NCBI RefSeq assembly: GCF_000179235.2
Contig: NZ_CP039373.1
Coordinates: forward strand, 2,452,554-2,516,553
Source: Synechococcus sp. CB0101
GTDB taxonomy: Bacteria > Cyanobacteriota > Cyanobacteriia > PCC-6307 > Cyanobiaceae
Length of the DNA stretch: 64,000 nucleotides
Direction of reading: 5' to 3'
Part shown: positions 53,348 through 63,135 of the stretch, in pieces
Position numbering within the stretch: position 1 is the stretch's first letter
Layout of the letters: every line of letters begins with the position of its first letter
Program-made: the position numbers and the translations under genes
The notes under the pieces: model-generated
Told to the model about the DNA's origin: nothing
What the model saw: only the letters and a program-made list of their open reading frames with translations
Databases searched by the model: none

Positions 53348-54523
53348 GCAAACGTCAATAGCCTCAGGGACTTGTGTCCAGCACTAGCTAACAAGACCTA
53401 CTTCAACTACGGCGGCCAGGGCCCACTGCCGACTCCGTCGCTACAAGCCATCAACGCCAGTTGGCAGCGCATCCAGGAACTGGGACCGTTCACCGGAATT
53501 GTCTGGCCGTTTATCGAACAAGAAACAACCCGGGTGCGCCAAGCCTTGGCACACCTCTGCGGTGTAAGCCCCCATCGGATTGCCCTCACCGAAAACGTAA
53601 CCAGCGGCTGCGTGCTGCCGCTCTGGGGACTGCCCTGGCAAACCGGTGATGTGCTGCTGCTCAGTGACTGCGAACACCCTGGAGTGGTTGCCGCCTGCCA
53701 GGAGCTGGCCCGGCGCGAGGGGCTACAGATTCAGTGGCTGCCGGTGTTGGAGCTCTGCCGCAACACCCCCCAAGCCGGCCTCGACGAGGCTGTGCTCGAG
53801 GCCCTAGAGCGAGCTCTCACCCCACGCACACGCCTGGTGGCGCTCTCCCACCTGCTGTGGAACAGCGGCAGCGTGATGCCGATCACCGCCGTCGCGAACC
53901 GCCTTCAGCAACATCCCAACGCGCCGTGGCTGCTGATAGATGCAGCGCAGTCGATGGGAGCCATCCCGGTGGACGAGGCCGCAGCCGCGGCGGACATCTA
54001 TGCCTTTACGGGCCACAAATGGTGTTGCGGCCCAGAGGGGCTGGGAGGCGTCGCCCTCTCAGATCGGCTGCTGGAGCAGGCACAGCCCACCCTGATCGGC
54101 TGGCGCAGCCTGCGCCATGAGGCCTCCGCCGGCAGCAGCTTCCACAGCGACGCTCGCCGCTTTGAAGTGGCCACCTCCTGCGTTCCGCTGTGCAGCGGCC
54201 TGGCCACATCTCTGGAGCTTCTCGCACAAGCAGGGACACCCCGCGAACGCCTCGCCACCATCCAGGCCGGCAGCCGACAGCTCTGGCAAGGCCTACAGGC
54301 CATGGAAGGGGTCACCACGCTGCTGCCTGAGCCGCCGCCGGCAGGGTTGGTGAGTTTCACCCTGCAAGGTGCCGCCACAGCCGATGTGGTGGAGCAACTA
54401 GGCGCTCAAGGCCTCTGGATCCGCCGCCTGGACGACCCCGATTGCCTGCGGGCCTGCACCCACATCACCACCACTGCCCAAGAGATTGAGGCCCTGCTGA
54501 CGGCCCTGGGTGCGCTGGCCTAA
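53339..54523 (+). CDS. Class V aminotransferase (cysteine desulfurase-like), 5' end supplied by the island
   Basis: 394 aa. PLP fold-type I, class [65 protein letters not shown], and the PLP Lys227 in [15 protein letters not shown]. May be an isopenicillin N epimerase or cysteine desulfurase-like enzyme; the exact substrate is unclear. TTG 53339 is the counterpart of TTG 40171. The first 17 codons are AT-richer than the rest and belong to the island; the core repeat covers codons 18-24. Confidence 0.92.
   Translation: MTHANVNSLRDLCPALANKTYFNYGGQGPLPTPSLQAINASWQRIQELGPFTGIVWPFIEQETTRVRQALAHLCGVSPHRIALTENVTSGCVLPLWGLPWQTGDVLLLSDCEHPGVVAACQELARREGLQIQWLPVLELCRNTPQAGLDEAVLEALERALTPRTRLVALSHLLWNSGSVMPITAVANRLQQHPNAPWLLIDAAQSMGAIPVDEAAAAADIYAFTGHKWCCGPEGLGGVALSDRLLEQAQPTLIGWRSLRHEASAGSSFHSDARRFEVATSCVPLCSGLATSLELLAQAGTPRERLATIQAGSRQLWQGLQAMEGVTTLLPEPPPAGLVSFTLQGAATADVVEQLGAQGLWIRRLDDPDCLRACTHITTTAQEIEALLTALGALA
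53390..53409. repeat. attR core, 20-bp direct repeat
   Basis: Right copy of the core, codons 18-24 of the intact aminotransferase. From here on the gene is GC-rich host sequence (GGCGGCCAGGGCCC follows). Confidence 0.85.
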
Positions 54524-56040
54524 CAGGGGCGATCCCGCAGGGCCTTCTCCGCTTCCTCGCGATCGTCGAAGTGGATCTTGGTGGTGCCCAGGATCTGGTA
54601 GTCCTCGTGGCCCTTGCCGGCGATCAACACCAGATCAGCAGGCTGGGCAGCCGCCACAACCGCAGCGATCGCCCGGCCGCGATCCGCCTCCACCTGCACA
54701 GCCGTGCCCTCGGGGATGCCCTGCATCACGTCTTGAAGGATTTGCTGGGGGTCTTCCGTGCGTGGGTTATCGGAGGTGACCACCACCTGATCGGCCAAAC
54801 GCGCTGCTATCGAGCCCATCAGCGGCCGCTTGGTGCGATCGCGATCGCCGCCGCACCCAAACACACAGATCAGCTGGCCCTGTGCAAACGGCCGGCAGGC
54901 CTTCAACGCACTTTCCAGACCATCGGGCGTATGGGCGTAATCCACCAACACAGCCGGCAAGGAGCCTTCGCAGCACTCCGCACGGCCCACACCCACCCGT
55001 TCCATTCGGCCCGGAACACCCCGAAAACTGGCGAGGCCCTGCAGCAGGTTGGCCAGCGGCAACCCTTGCTGCAGCAGGGCACCCACCGCCTGGAGCTGGT
55101 TCATCAGATTGAAACGGCCGAGCAGGGGTGATTGGAACGGGCCGCTGCCATGGGGGCTCACCAGCACCCCCTTCACGCCCTCAGAGCTGAACTGCAACTG
55201 CTCCATGCGCAGCTCGGCTTCGCTGCTCTCCTCCAGAGAACAGCGCCAGGCGTGGCCTCCTAGCCGCTCCGCCAACTGCTGGCCCCAGGGATCATCCACA
55301 TTCACCACGGCCGTGGCCTGCCCCTCATGCATCTCGAGGAAGGCCGCACTGAACAGGCTGGCCTTGGCCTCGAAGTAGGCCTGCATCGAGGGGTGGTAGT
55401 CGAGGTGGTCTTGGGTGAGGTTGGTGAACACCGCCCCCGCGAAACGACAACCGCTGACGCGTTGTTGATCGAGAGCATGGGAGCTCACCTCCATGGCCCC
55501 CACCTGCGCACCAGCTTCTGCGGCCTGGGCCAGTTGCCCCTGGAGCACGTCGGCAAACGCGGTGGTGTGCTGTGCCGTCACGCTGTGACCGGGCCAGCGG
55601 TTCACCAGGGTGCCGAACAGGGCAGAGGGTGTGCCGCAACTGGCAGCCAGATGCTCAATCAGGTGGGTGGTGGTGGTTTTGCCATTGGTGCCCGTCACCC
55701 CGATCAAGTGCAGGCGCTGGCTCGGCTGCTGCCAAAACTCCGCCGCCAACATCCCGGCCCAGCGCGCCACGGGATCGGTCACCACCAAAACGGGATCCTG
55801 ATCTGCAGGGGGGCAGGCTTCAGCCGCCGCACGCCCGATCACCGCCAGCACCGCCCCAGCCTCGATGGCCTGCGGCCAGAACACCCCTCCATCCACTTGT
55901 GCGCCGGGCAGGCCCACAAACACGGTGCCCGGCCCCACCCTTCGGCTATCGCAGCTGACGCTGGTCACATCCGCGTTGGCCAACCCAGGCGGCACCGCCA
56001 GACCGACCTGACGGAGCAAAGGGTGAAGCCGATCAGACAT
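54520..56040 (-). CDS. murE: UDP-MurNAc-tripeptide synthetase MurE
   Basis: 506 aa. Mur ligase with P-loop [18 protein letters not shown], central [20 protein letters not shown], the Lys-carbamylation region [13 protein letters not shown], and DNPRTEDP, the substrate loop typical of meso-diaminopimelate-adding enzymes. Adds the third stem-peptide residue of peptidoglycan in the cytosol. Convergent overlap of four bases with the aminotransferase gene. Confidence 0.96.
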   Translation of the reverse strand: MSDRLHPLLRQVGLAVPPGLANADVTSVSCDSRRVGPGTVFVGLPGAQVDGGVFWPQAIEAGAVLAVIGRAAAEACPPADQDPVLVVTDPVARWAGMLAAEFWQQPSQRLHLIGVTGTNGKTTTTHLIEHLAASCGTPSALFGTLVNRWPGHSVTAQHTTAFADVLQGQLAQAAEAGAQVGAMEVSSHALDQQRVSGCRFAGAVFTNLTQDHLDYHPSMQAYFEAKASLFSAAFLEMHEGQATAVVNVDDPWGQQLAERLGGHAWRCSLEESSEAELRMEQLQFSSEGVKGVLVSPHGSGPFQSPLLGRFNLMNQLQAVGALLQQGLPLANLLQGLASFRGVPGRMERVGVGRAECCEGSLPAVLVDYAHTPDGLESALKACRPFAQGQLICVFGCGGDRDRTKRPLMGSIAARLADQVVVTSDNPRTEDPQQILQDVMQGIPEGTAVQVEADRGRAIAAVVAAAQPADLVLIAGKGHEDYQILGTTKIHFDDREEAEKALRDRPC

Positions 56041-56140
56041 CGCGGCAGCGCTGATGCGCTTGTTTTAAGCGCATTCCAAGCCGGCACGGTTGCCGCTGCA
56101 ACCAGTCTTGTGAGCCTCAAGCAAGACTGACGCCGCCAAC

Positions 56141-56395
56141 TCAGGCCACACCTTGGCCCTGGAGCCAGGCGCGCAGCTGGGCCGCTGACAAGCGCGGCGA
56201 CACCCGCGGCAGCTGACGCTCCTCGCCGGCCTCGCGCAACAGCAGCACCGGCACCTCCAGATCAAAACGGGCCAACAGCTGTGGATCAGCGTCCACATCC
56301 AGCCGGGTGATGGGCAAGGCCAGAGCGAGCAGCTTCTCCTCCAACCCCTCGCACAAACAGCAACCCACGCGGGTCACGAGCACCAACTCAGCCAT
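56141..56395 (-). CDS. Glutaredoxin-like small protein
   Basis: 84 aa from ATG 56395. LVLVTRVGCCLCEGLEEKL holds a CCxC in the position of the glutaredoxin active site, with VDADPQLLARFDLEVPVLLL giving the cis-Pro. Fits the DUF836/thioredoxin-like family. Role likely in redox or metal handling; uncertain. Its start overlaps the yidD stop as TGATG. Confidence 0.82.
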   Translation of the reverse strand: MAELVLVTRVGCCLCEGLEEKLLALALPITRLDVDADPQLLARFDLEVPVLLLREAGEERQLPRVSPRLSAAQLRAWLQGQGVA

Positions 56396-56631
56396 CAATC
56401 GGGCACCGGGTCGCAGCCACAGGGGGTGAAGGGATGGCATCGCAGCAGACGCCGCAAGGTGAGCCAGCTGCCCCTCCAGGGGCCGTGCCGCTCGATCGCC
56501 TCCAGGCCGTAGGCACTGCAGCTGGGGATGAAGCGGCAGCGCGGTGGCCCCAGCAGCGGCGAAATGAACAGGCGGTAAAAGCCGATCAAGGCCAGGAGCA
56601 ACCGTTGCAGCAGCTGGTTCATGGGCGGCAT
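56395..56631 (-). CDS. yidD: Membrane protein insertion efficiency factor YidD
   Basis: 78 aa from ATG 56631; ATG 56622 (MNQLLQR) is equally possible. [19 protein letters not shown], then [20 protein letters not shown] and [14 protein letters not shown] give the conserved Cys pattern. Assists YidC-dependent insertion. It is 22 kb away from yidC here, rather than between rnpA and yidC as in many bacteria. Confidence 0.93.
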   Translation of the reverse strand: MPPMNQLLQRLLLALIGFYRLFISPLLGPPRCRFIPSCSAYGLEAIERHGPWRGSWLTLRRLLRCHPFTPCGCDPVPD

Positions 56632-56777
56632 GAGGGTGAAACCAGGGCCGAGCGATAGGATCGACAACTGGCGTGGCAACAGCCCGCTGGATGAGCTGTC
56701 TGCTTCGCGAGATTCTCGCAAGGCCGCTCCACCAGCCACGGCTCGCACCGCTCCATTGCCCAACCACACGGTTTTCT

Positions 56778-57386
56778 ATGTCTCGCTACCGCGGCCCTCG
56801 CCTGAGGATTACGCGGCGCTTGGGAGACCTTCCCGGTCTCACCCGTAAGTCCGCCAAGCGGTCTTATCCCCCCGGTCAGCACGGCCAAGCCCGTCGCAAG
56901 CGCTCCGAATACGCCATCCGCCTCGAAGAGAAGCAGAAGCTTCGCTTCAACTACGGCATCTCCGAGCGTCAGCTCGTGCGCTACGTGAAGAAAGCGCGCG
57001 CCCAGGAGGGTTCCACCGGAACCAACCTGCTGAAGCTGCTCGAGAACCGTCTCGACAATGTGTGCTTCCGCCTCGGCTTCGGCCCCACCGTTCCCGGTGC
57101 CCGTCAGCTGGTGAACCATGGCCACGTGACCGTGAATGGTCGCGTCGTGGACATCCCCAGCTACCAGTGCAAGGCCGGTGATGTGGTCGCCATCCGCGAA
57201 CGCAAGCAGAGCAAGAAGCTGGCCGAAGGCAACCTGGAGTTCCCGGGTCTGGCCAACATTCCTCCTCACCTCGAGCTCGACAAGAACAAGCTGACCGCCA
57301 AGGTGATCAGCAAGTGCGAGCGCGAGTGGGTCGCTCTGGAAATCAACGAACTGCTGGTGGTGGAGTTCTACTCCCGCAAGGTCTGA
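56778..57386 (+). CDS. rpsD: 30S ribosomal protein S4
   Basis: 202 aa from ATG 56778. [20 protein letters not shown], then [20 protein letters not shown] and the S4 RNA-binding domain [34 protein letters not shown]. Length is that of bacterial S4. Primary 16S rRNA binder. Divergent from yidD; followed by a strong terminator. Confidence 0.98.
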   Translation: MSRYRGPRLRITRRLGDLPGLTRKSAKRSYPPGQHGQARRKRSEYAIRLEEKQKLRFNYGISERQLVRYVKKARAQEGSTGTNLLKLLENRLDNVCFRLGFGPTVPGARQLVNHGHVTVNGRVVDIPSYQCKAGDVVAIRERKQSKKLAEGNLEFPGLANIPPHLELDKNKLTAKVISKCEREWVALEINELLVVEFYSRKV

Positions 57387-57414
57387 TCCTCAGACACCCC
57401 TTCAGCAGCAAGGC

Positions 57415-57443
57415 AAAGCCCCCGCCAAAGCGGGGGCTTTTTT
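57415..57443 (+). terminator. Rho-independent terminator of rpsD
   Basis: AAGCCCCCGC, loop CAAA, GCGGGGGCTT followed by TTTTTA. A textbook terminator 28 bases after the rpsD stop. Confidence 0.95.
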
Positions 57444-57466
57444 ATGCGGTTTCTACTCGCAGCTGA

Positions 57467-57811
57467 TCAGTCGCCACAGAACTCCTTCACCCAGGCGATG
57501 GCATCACTCTTCGAAATACCTTTGTAGTCCACGTTGTAGGAGCCGTCCTCGGTGCAGGCTCCGTTCACGAACGAACCGTCGTTCCAGAACACAGCCATGT
57601 GGTAACCGTCGTCGCACACTTTGATTGGTTCACCGCCATCATCCACATCGGCTTCACATTCACCGGCTTTCCATTGCTCTGCAGAGACTGGCGACACCAA
57701 AGGCATTCCGGGCGCTATAGCGAGCACAGATGCAGTCACCAACCCTGCAATCAACCGGCGAGGAAGACGGGAAGACGAATGAGAGCCAAGTCTGTTGACA
57801 CGTAAGGCCAT
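57467..57811 (-). CDS. Small secreted protein with four cysteines
   Basis: 114 aa from ATG 57811 (57826 also possible). Signal peptide with RRLIAGLVTASVLAIAPGMP and a likely cleavage after SPVSA. The mature part of about 70 residues has Cys in AGECEAD, KVCDDGYH, NGACTEDG and EFCGD, likely two disulfides, and an acidic surface. No family recognised. Convergent with rpsD across its terminator. Confidence 0.7.
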   Translation of the reverse strand: MALRVNRLGSHSSSRLPRRLIAGLVTASVLAIAPGMPLVSPVSAEQWKAGECEADVDDGGEPIKVCDDGYHMAVFWNDGSFVNGACTEDGSYNVDYKGISKSDAIAWVKEFCGD

Positions 57812-57956
57812 GCAAGGCAACCGCACTTATGCAACCACAATCTTGGTTAGGAATTTTGCATGCACCGTTTCTTGTGCTGAATGAATGCTGGATTGGAACA
57901 ACTCTCGAAATCCAGCCAGGCTCGCGTCTTTGTAGCAGGCCTCTAAGCCGACACCC

Positions 57957-58841
57957 TCATCCAGCAATCAGGGTCTCGAGCGCAGCCGTCACATCTGGCT
58001 GGCGCATCAGCGACTCACCCACCAGAACGGCATCCGCTCCGGCGCTTTGCACGCGATCGAGATCGTCGCGGCTGAACAGACCCGACTCGCTCACCAGCAG
58101 GCAGCCCTTGGCGCGGATCTGATCGCCGTAGCGCTCGGTGAGCTGCTCGGTGGTGGCCAGATCGGTTTCGAAGCTGGCGAGGTTGCGGTTGTTGATGCCG
58201 ATTAGCTGCACGCCATCCAGGGCGAGCACCCGCTCGAGCTCGGCGGCATCGTGCACTTCAACCAGCACAGTCAGCCCAAGGCTGCGGGCCACCTTGAGTA
58301 GGTAGGCCATGTCCTGATCGGTGAGGATCGCCGCAATCAACAGTGCTGCATCGGCACCGGCGGCACGGGCCTGATACAGCTGATAGGGGGTGAGGATGAA
58401 GTCCTTGCACAGCAAGGGCAAGTCCACCACCTGGCGCACTTGCACCAGCACCTCAAATCCGCCCTGGAAGAACTGCTTATCGGTGAGAACTGAGAGGCAG
58501 CTGGCCCCACCGGCGGCATACCCCTGAGCAATCGCTTCAGGGTCAAAGTCTTCACGAATCACTCCTTTGCTGGGGCTGGCTTTCTTCACCTCAGCAATCA
58601 CAGCCGGCTTGCGGCAAGCCGCTTTCAGAGCCGCCAGGAAGTCACGGGTGGGTGGGAGCTCAGCAACCTGCTTTTTGAGTTGCTCAAGGCTGACGCGATC
58701 CCGCGCCGAGGTGACCTCGCGATCTTTTTCCCAGACGATCTTTTCGAGGATGTTGCGGGGTTCGCTCTCCTCATGGGGGATGGCGTACTCCAGGTGAGCC
58801 ACCTTCACCTTGGGGTTGGGCGGCCGGCGACGAATCTCCAT
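57957..58841 (-). CDS. trpC: Indole-3-glycerol phosphate synthase
   Basis: 294 aa from ATG 58841. Extended cyanobacterial N-terminus ([20 protein letters not shown]), then the TIM barrel: [65 protein letters not shown] and [13 protein letters not shown]. Makes the indole ring for Trp synthesis. The start lies four bases after the lpdA stop. Confidence 0.97.
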   Translation of the reverse strand: MEIRRRPPNPKVKVAHLEYAIPHEESEPRNILEKIVWEKDREVTSARDRVSLEQLKKQVAELPPTRDFLAALKAACRKPAVIAEVKKASPSKGVIREDFDPEAIAQGYAAGGASCLSVLTDKQFFQGGFEVLVQVRQVVDLPLLCKDFILTPYQLYQARAAGADAALLIAAILTDQDMAYLLKVARSLGLTVLVEVHDAAELERVLALDGVQLIGINNRNLASFETDLATTEQLTERYGDQIRAKGCLLVSESGLFSRDDLDRVQSAGADAVLVGESLMRQPDVTAALETLIAG

Positions 58842-58845
58842 CACT

Positions 58846-60288
58846 TCAGGCTCCCACGGCCATGGCGGCCTGCTTGTAGGCCACTTCCACCACTTCGCTG
58901 AGGGTGGGGTGGGTGTGCACCTCCGTCACCAGCTGCTTCACGCTCTGGCGGCGCGCCACGGCATTGGCGATCTCCTGGATCAGATCAGCGGCGTGCAGGC
59001 CATAGATGTGGGCACCCAGCACCTCGCCGGTGCTCTTGTTGAACAGCAGCTTCATCAGGCCATCGCTCTCCAGCTCCGCCAGGGCTTTGGAGTTGGCCTT
59101 GAAGTAGCTGCGCACCGAGCCCAGCTCAAAGCCTTCCTTGGCCGCGAGCTCCTTGGCGTCGGCTTCGCTCAAGCCCACCGAGCTGATCTCGGGATGGGTA
59201 AAGGTGGCCGCTGGAATCGAGCGGTAATCGATCTGGCGGGGGTGGCCCAGGATGTTGTCCACGGCCACGGTGCCCTGGGCAGCGGCGGTGTGGGCAAGCA
59301 TCATCTTTCCGGTTACATCTCCCACCGCCCAAAGGTGGGGCACGGGTGCACCGTTCACCAGCACCCGCATCGCGTCATCCACCGGAATGAAGCCGCGGTT
59401 GGTTTCAATGCCGCAGGCCTCCAGGTTCAGGCCCTTGCTACTGGGCACACGGCCGGTGGCCACCAGCACCGCATCCACCTCCAGGGTTTCCACGGGCTCT
59501 TTGGTCTGCATATCCACCAGCTCGATCTGCACCGGCGCGCCGGGCTTGATCGACTTGGCCAACACGCCGGAGCGAGCATCGATGTCGCGGCCGTCGATCA
59601 GGTTGCGGGCAGCGATCTTGGCGATATCGGGATCGAAGGTGGGCATCACCCGATCCAGGGCCTCGATCATCGTCACCTCACAGCCCAAGGCCGTGTACAC
59701 ATCGGCGAATTCCAGGCCGATATAGCCGCTGCCGATGATCGCCAGCCAGCGGGGTAGCCATTCGAGGCTCACCGCTTCGTCGCTGGTGAACACGGTGCGG
59801 CCATCGGTTTCGATGCCAGGCGGAACAAACGGATCAGAACCGGTGGCGATGATCACGTCGCGGCCGCTGAGCACCCGGTCGACACCATTGATCTCCCGCA
59901 CTCCCACCTTCTGGGGGCCCTCAAGGCGGCCAGCGCCACGGATGATCGTGACGCCAGCACGCTCCAGGGTTTTGGTGAGGTTGCCGCGAATCGTGGCCAC
60001 CAGCTGATTGGCGTGATCAGCAATCTTCTGGCGCTCGAACCGCACCGGCGCGGCATGAATCCCGAAGCCCTTGAGGTGCTCGGCATCGGCCAGCTCGCGT
60101 ACGCGGCCGCTGGCGGCCAGAAGCGCCTTGGAAGGCACGCAGCCGCGGTTCACGCAGGTGCCGCCCATGTCGCGGCTTTCGATGATGGCGGTGCGCAGGC
60201 CGTGCTCGGCAGCGTGCTTGGCCGCATCGAAACCGCCGTAGCCGGCGCCGATGACGATCACATCAAAGTCGAAGCTGCCGTCGCTCAC
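58846..60288 (-). CDS. lpdA: Dihydrolipoyl dehydrogenase
   Basis: 480 aa. FAD motif [19 protein letters not shown], redox disulfide Cys45-Cys50 in [19 protein letters not shown] motif [15 protein letters not shown], and C-terminal interface [13 protein letters not shown] with the catalytic His. E3 subunit of pyruvate dehydrogenase and the glycine cleavage complex. Shortly followed by trpC on the same strand. Confidence 0.96.
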   Translation of the reverse strand: MSDGSFDFDVIVIGAGYGGFDAAKHAAEHGLRTAIIESRDMGGTCVNRGCVPSKALLAASGRVRELADAEHLKGFGIHAAPVRFERQKIADHANQLVATIRGNLTKTLERAGVTIIRGAGRLEGPQKVGVREINGVDRVLSGRDVIIATGSDPFVPPGIETDGRTVFTSDEAVSLEWLPRWLAIIGSGYIGLEFADVYTALGCEVTMIEALDRVMPTFDPDIAKIAARNLIDGRDIDARSGVLAKSIKPGAPVQIELVDMQTKEPVETLEVDAVLVATGRVPSSKGLNLEACGIETNRGFIPVDDAMRVLVNGAPVPHLWAVGDVTGKMMLAHTAAAQGTVAVDNILGHPRQIDYRSIPAATFTHPEISSVGLSEADAKELAAKEGFELGSVRSYFKANSKALAELESDGLMKLLFNKSTGEVLGAHIYGLHAADLIQEIANAVARRQSVKQLVTEVHTHPTLSEVVEVAYKQAAMAVGA

Positions 60289-60323
60289 CGGTTGCCTGCT
60301 CAGTTGGCAGGCATTCTCTCCTG

Positions 60324-61109
60324 TCAGCCCCCCTGCTGCCGCCAGCGCTCCAGCAGCAGCGGCGCGGCCGCCACCGCCACATTCAGCGATTCCACCGCCG
60401 CGCTGTGGGGAATGGTGATGCGATGGGTAGCCAAGGCCGCCAGCTGCGGGTGTAGCCCCGCGCCTTCATTCCCCAGCAGCAGCACCGTGGGACGCGTCCA
60501 GTCGAGCTGCCAATAGGGCTGCACGCCGGGCTGAACAAGCGTGGCGGCCAGCTGCCGGCCCGCCGCCACAGCCCGCTCCAGCAGGGGCAGCAGTTCCGAG
60601 CGATCGCTGAGCCGCAGCAGCGGCAGGGCCAGAGCGGCACCCGCTGAGGCGCGCAGCACCTTGGGCTGGAGCGGATCGGCGCCACCGCCAAGCCACACCT
60701 CATCCACCCCGGCAGCCAACGCCGTTCGCAGCAACGTGCCGAGATTGCCGGGATCCTGGAGCTGATCCAGCGCCAGCACAAAAGCCCCATCGCCCCGAGC
60801 AACGGGCAGGGCCTGCCGAGCCAGGGTGGCGACCACGCCATCCGGATGATCGGTGGTCGCCACCGCCTCCATCACCTCCTCGCCCACCGGCTGCAGCGGC
60901 AGATCTTGATCCGCCAGCAGGGCGCCATGGCGCTCGATCCAGGCAGGGGTGGCCAGCAGCTGCTCGGGCTGAAGCCCCAGCCGCAGCAGTTCTTGGAGTT
61001 GATGGGTGCCCTCCAGCAGCAGCAACCCCTGCTCACGGCGCCCCTTGGGCTGGTGCAGCGCCCGCAGGCGACCCACCAGCGGATTGCGCCGGCTGGTGAT
61101 CAGCTCCAT
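60324..61109 (-). CDS. TrmH/SpoU-family RNA methyltransferase
   Basis: 261 aa. N-terminal substrate-binding part (ITSRRNPLVGRLRALHQPKG), then the SpoU knot: LDQLQDPGNLGTLLRTALAA, VLLLGNEGAGLHPQLAALA and IPHSAAVESLNVAVAAAPLL. Methylates a ribose 2'-O in 23S rRNA or tRNA; the exact site is unclear. Shares one base with the start of the upstream small gene's 3' end (stop at 61109). Confidence 0.93.
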   Translation of the reverse strand: MELITSRRNPLVGRLRALHQPKGRREQGLLLLEGTHQLQELLRLGLQPEQLLATPAWIERHGALLADQDLPLQPVGEEVMEAVATTDHPDGVVATLARQALPVARGDGAFVLALDQLQDPGNLGTLLRTALAAGVDEVWLGGGADPLQPKVLRASAGAALALPLLRLSDRSELLPLLERAVAAGRQLAATLVQPGVQPYWQLDWTRPTVLLLGNEGAGLHPQLAALATHRITIPHSAAVESLNVAVAAAPLLLERWRQQGG

Positions 61110-61357
61110 CAGAAGGTTTCGTGGCGGCGCACGTGCAGCCCATCACCCACTTCGAGGCTGGCATCCTTCAACTCAAGCCCCCGCACTGCCGCCACTTCAC
61201 CCTTGAGCCCCTCCGCGGTGAGGTTGCTGATCAATTCCTTGATGATCACGTCCTCCACCGTTTTTTCATCGAGGGAGTCGGGTGTGAGCGCCTCGAGAAA
61301 ACGACCAATCTTCGCTGCCACCACTTCAGGGGCATTGGTGATTTTGAGAACGAGCAT
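61109..61357 (-). CDS. Conserved-looking small protein, 82 aa
   Basis: ATG 61357. MLVLKITNAPEVVAAKIGRF, LTPDSLDEKTVEDVIIKELI and GEVAAVRGLELKDASLEVGD suggest a small alpha/beta fold. No family name recalled. It overlaps the methyltransferase start by one base, so the two are probably co-transcribed. A longer open frame upstream has unlikely composition. Confidence 0.7.
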   Translation of the reverse strand: MLVLKITNAPEVVAAKIGRFLEALTPDSLDEKTVEDVIIKELISNLTAEGLKGEVAAVRGLELKDASLEVGDGLHVRRHETF

Positions 61358-61461
61358 CGCGACGGTGCAGCAACAACGATCAAAGCAGCTGTAGGGGTGC
61401 AGCTGTCTTGCCGTAAAGGCTGACAACGATGCCGAACGGCAGCAAGCAAGAGCAGGAAAGC

Positions 61462-61493
61462 AACAAAAAAGCTCCCCTAGTTGAGGAGAGCTT
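61462..61493 (-). terminator. Terminator of the tRNA-Leu(CAG) transcript
   Basis: On the minus strand AGCTCTCCT, loop, AGGGGAGCT with one mismatch, followed by TTTTTTG. Directly behind the tRNA 3' end. Confidence 0.75.
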
Positions 61494-61499
61494 TCAAAG

Positions 61500-61583
61500 T
61501 GCGGATGGGGAGACTTGAACTCCCACGACATTGCTGCCACTAGTACCTGAAACTAGCGCGTCTACCAATTCCGCCACATCCGC
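61500..61583 (-). tRNA. tRNA-Leu (anticodon CAG)
   Basis: Cloverleaf on the minus strand: acceptor GCGGATG / CATCCGC, D-arm with AATTGGTAGACGC, anticodon stem CTAGT / ACTAG with loop TTCAGGT, long variable arm, T-arm GGGAG TTCAAGT CTCCC, discriminator A. CCA is not encoded. Class II architecture fits Leu. Confidence 0.95.
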
Positions 61584-61731
61584 AGGGGCTGGCGTGTCGC
61601 GTCAGCGACCCCGGAAATGTACCCCATCAAGGGGGGCGCCCCCTGGGCCAAGCCAGTTCCAGCGCCGGACGTCTTGCCGGTCTCAGAACAGGTTGTCAGG
61701 ATGAGGCCCCTAAGGCGGGACGCCCGAAGCC

Positions 61732-63027
61732 ATGACTGTGACCGCTGTCCCGTCTCAACAGATTCTCAACCCCCAGCTTGAGATCGCGGGCAATCGCCGT
61801 CTGTCGGGAGAGCTGCGCGTCAGTGGTGCCAAGAATTCAGCCCTGGTGCTGATGGCGGCCAGCCTGCTCACCGAAGATCAGTTGCGGCTGCGCAACGTGC
61901 CGCCTCTCACCGACATCCAAGGGATGGGAGACATCCTCAGTTCCCTGGGGGTGAAGGTGCGCCGCAATGGCGAAAGCCTCGAAATGAATGGCTCGGGACT
62001 GAGCCAATCGGCCCCGCCCTACGAGCTGGTGAACAGCCTGCGGGCCAGCTTCTTCTGCATCGGCCCCCTGCTGGCACGGTTGGGCATCGCCCGCGTTCCC
62101 CTGCCCGGTGGTTGCCAGATCGGCACCCGCCCGGTGGTGGAGCACGTGAAGGGCCTCAAAGCCCTGGGCGCCCAGGTGACGATCGAGCACGGGGTGGTGT
62201 CGGCCGTGGTGCCAGGCCGCGGCCATCGCCTCAAGGGAGGCCGCATCCACCTCGATTGCCCCAGCGTGGGCGCGACCGAGACCCTGATGATGGCTGCCGC
62301 CCTCGCCGAGGGTGAAACGGTAATCGAAAACGCCGCTCTCGAGCCCGAGGTGGTAGATCTGGCCGGCTTGCTGCTGGCCATGGGCGCCAAGGTGCGCGGC
62401 GCGGGCACGCCCACCATCACGATCGTGGGCGTGGAGCGCCTGCACGGTGCCGATTACGCCGTGATCCCCGATCGCATCGAGGCCGGAACCTTCCTGTTGG
62501 CCGCCGCCATCACCCGTTCCACGCTCACCGTGGGCCCGGTGATCACCGATCACCTGCGCGCGGTGCTCACCAAGCTCGAAGAAGCGGGCTGCAAACTCAA
62601 CATCGACGGCACGTTGGTCACGATCAGCGCCGACGAGATCCGGGCCGTGGATCTGCGCACCCAACCCTTCCCCGGCTTCCCCACCGACCTGCAGGCACCC
62701 TTCATGAGCCTGCTGGCCACGGCCCAGGGCACCAGCGTGATCACCGAAAACATTTTCGAAAACCGGATGCAGCACGTGGCTGAGCTGCAACGCATGGGTG
62801 CAGCGATCCGCGTTCAGGGCAGCACCGCCTTTGTGGAAGGCGTGGCACGCCTCAGCGGTGCACCGGTGCAGGGCAGCGACCTGCGGGCCTCCGCCGCCAT
62901 GGTGCTGGCGGGCCTAGCCGCTGAAGGCATCACCTCGGTGCAGGGCTTGGAATACCTCGATCGCGGCTACGCCGACTTCGAGGGCAAGCTCAATCGCGTC
63001 GGTGCCTCGATCCGCCGCGTGGGCTGA
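61732..63027 (+). CDS. murA: UDP-N-acetylglucosamine 1-carboxyvinyltransferase
   Basis: 431 aa. [20 protein letters not shown] at the start, active-site Cys128 in [45 protein letters not shown], and [17 protein letters not shown]. Transfers enolpyruvate to UDP-GlcNAc, the first committed step of peptidoglycan. Cys (not Asp) at the active site predicts fosfomycin sensitivity. ATG 61732. Confidence 0.97.
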   Translation: MTVTAVPSQQILNPQLEIAGNRRLSGELRVSGAKNSALVLMAASLLTEDQLRLRNVPPLTDIQGMGDILSSLGVKVRRNGESLEMNGSGLSQSAPPYELVNSLRASFFCIGPLLARLGIARVPLPGGCQIGTRPVVEHVKGLKALGAQVTIEHGVVSAVVPGRGHRLKGGRIHLDCPSVGATETLMMAAALAEGETVIENAALEPEVVDLAGLLLAMGAKVRGAGTPTITIVGVERLHGADYAVIPDRIEAGTFLLAAAITRSTLTVGPVITDHLRAVLTKLEEAGCKLNIDGTLVTISADEIRAVDLRTQPFPGFPTDLQAPFMSLLATAQGTSVITENIFENRMQHVAELQRMGAAIRVQGSTAFVEGVARLSGAPVQGSDLRASAAMVLAGLAAEGITSVQGLEYLDRGYADFEGKLNRVGASIRRVG

Positions 63028-63053
63028 AGGCTGACCCCTAAAGTCAGCCACGC

Positions 63054-63135
63054 GGGAGCGTGCCGGAATTGGTAGACGGACTCGACTCAAAATCGAGCGC
63101 CTTCGGGCATGTGGGTTCAAGTCCCACCGCTCCTA
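63054..63135 (+). tRNA. tRNA-Leu (anticodon CAA)
   Basis: Acceptor GGGAGCG / CGCTCCT (first pair G-U), D-arm with AATTGGTAGACGG, anticodon stem CTCGA / TCGAG with loop CTCAAAA, variable arm with GCCTTCGGGC, T-arm GTGGG TTCAAGT CCCAC, discriminator A at 63135. No encoded CCA. Its last base is the A of the argD start ATG. Confidence 0.94.

Larger units (their letters stand above)
40222..53409. mobile_element. Integrative genomic island inserted in an aminotransferase gene
   Basis: Bounded by a perfect 20-bp direct repeat (AACAAGACCTACTTCAACTA) at 40222-40241 and 53390-53409. A tyrosine recombinase gene lies next to the right end. Contents are AT-richer than the flanks and include IS3, IS21 and IS5 copies, a MITE, pseudogenes, RiPP-like precursors, an RTX protein and unknown genes. 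No conjugation, replication or phage structural genes are recognised, so it may depend on helper functions or may be decayed. Confidence 0.88.

Noticed and set aside
40222-53409. Prophage or conjugative element
   Set aside because: No capsid, portal, terminase, relaxase, type IV secretion or replication gene is recognised, only a recombinase and cargo.
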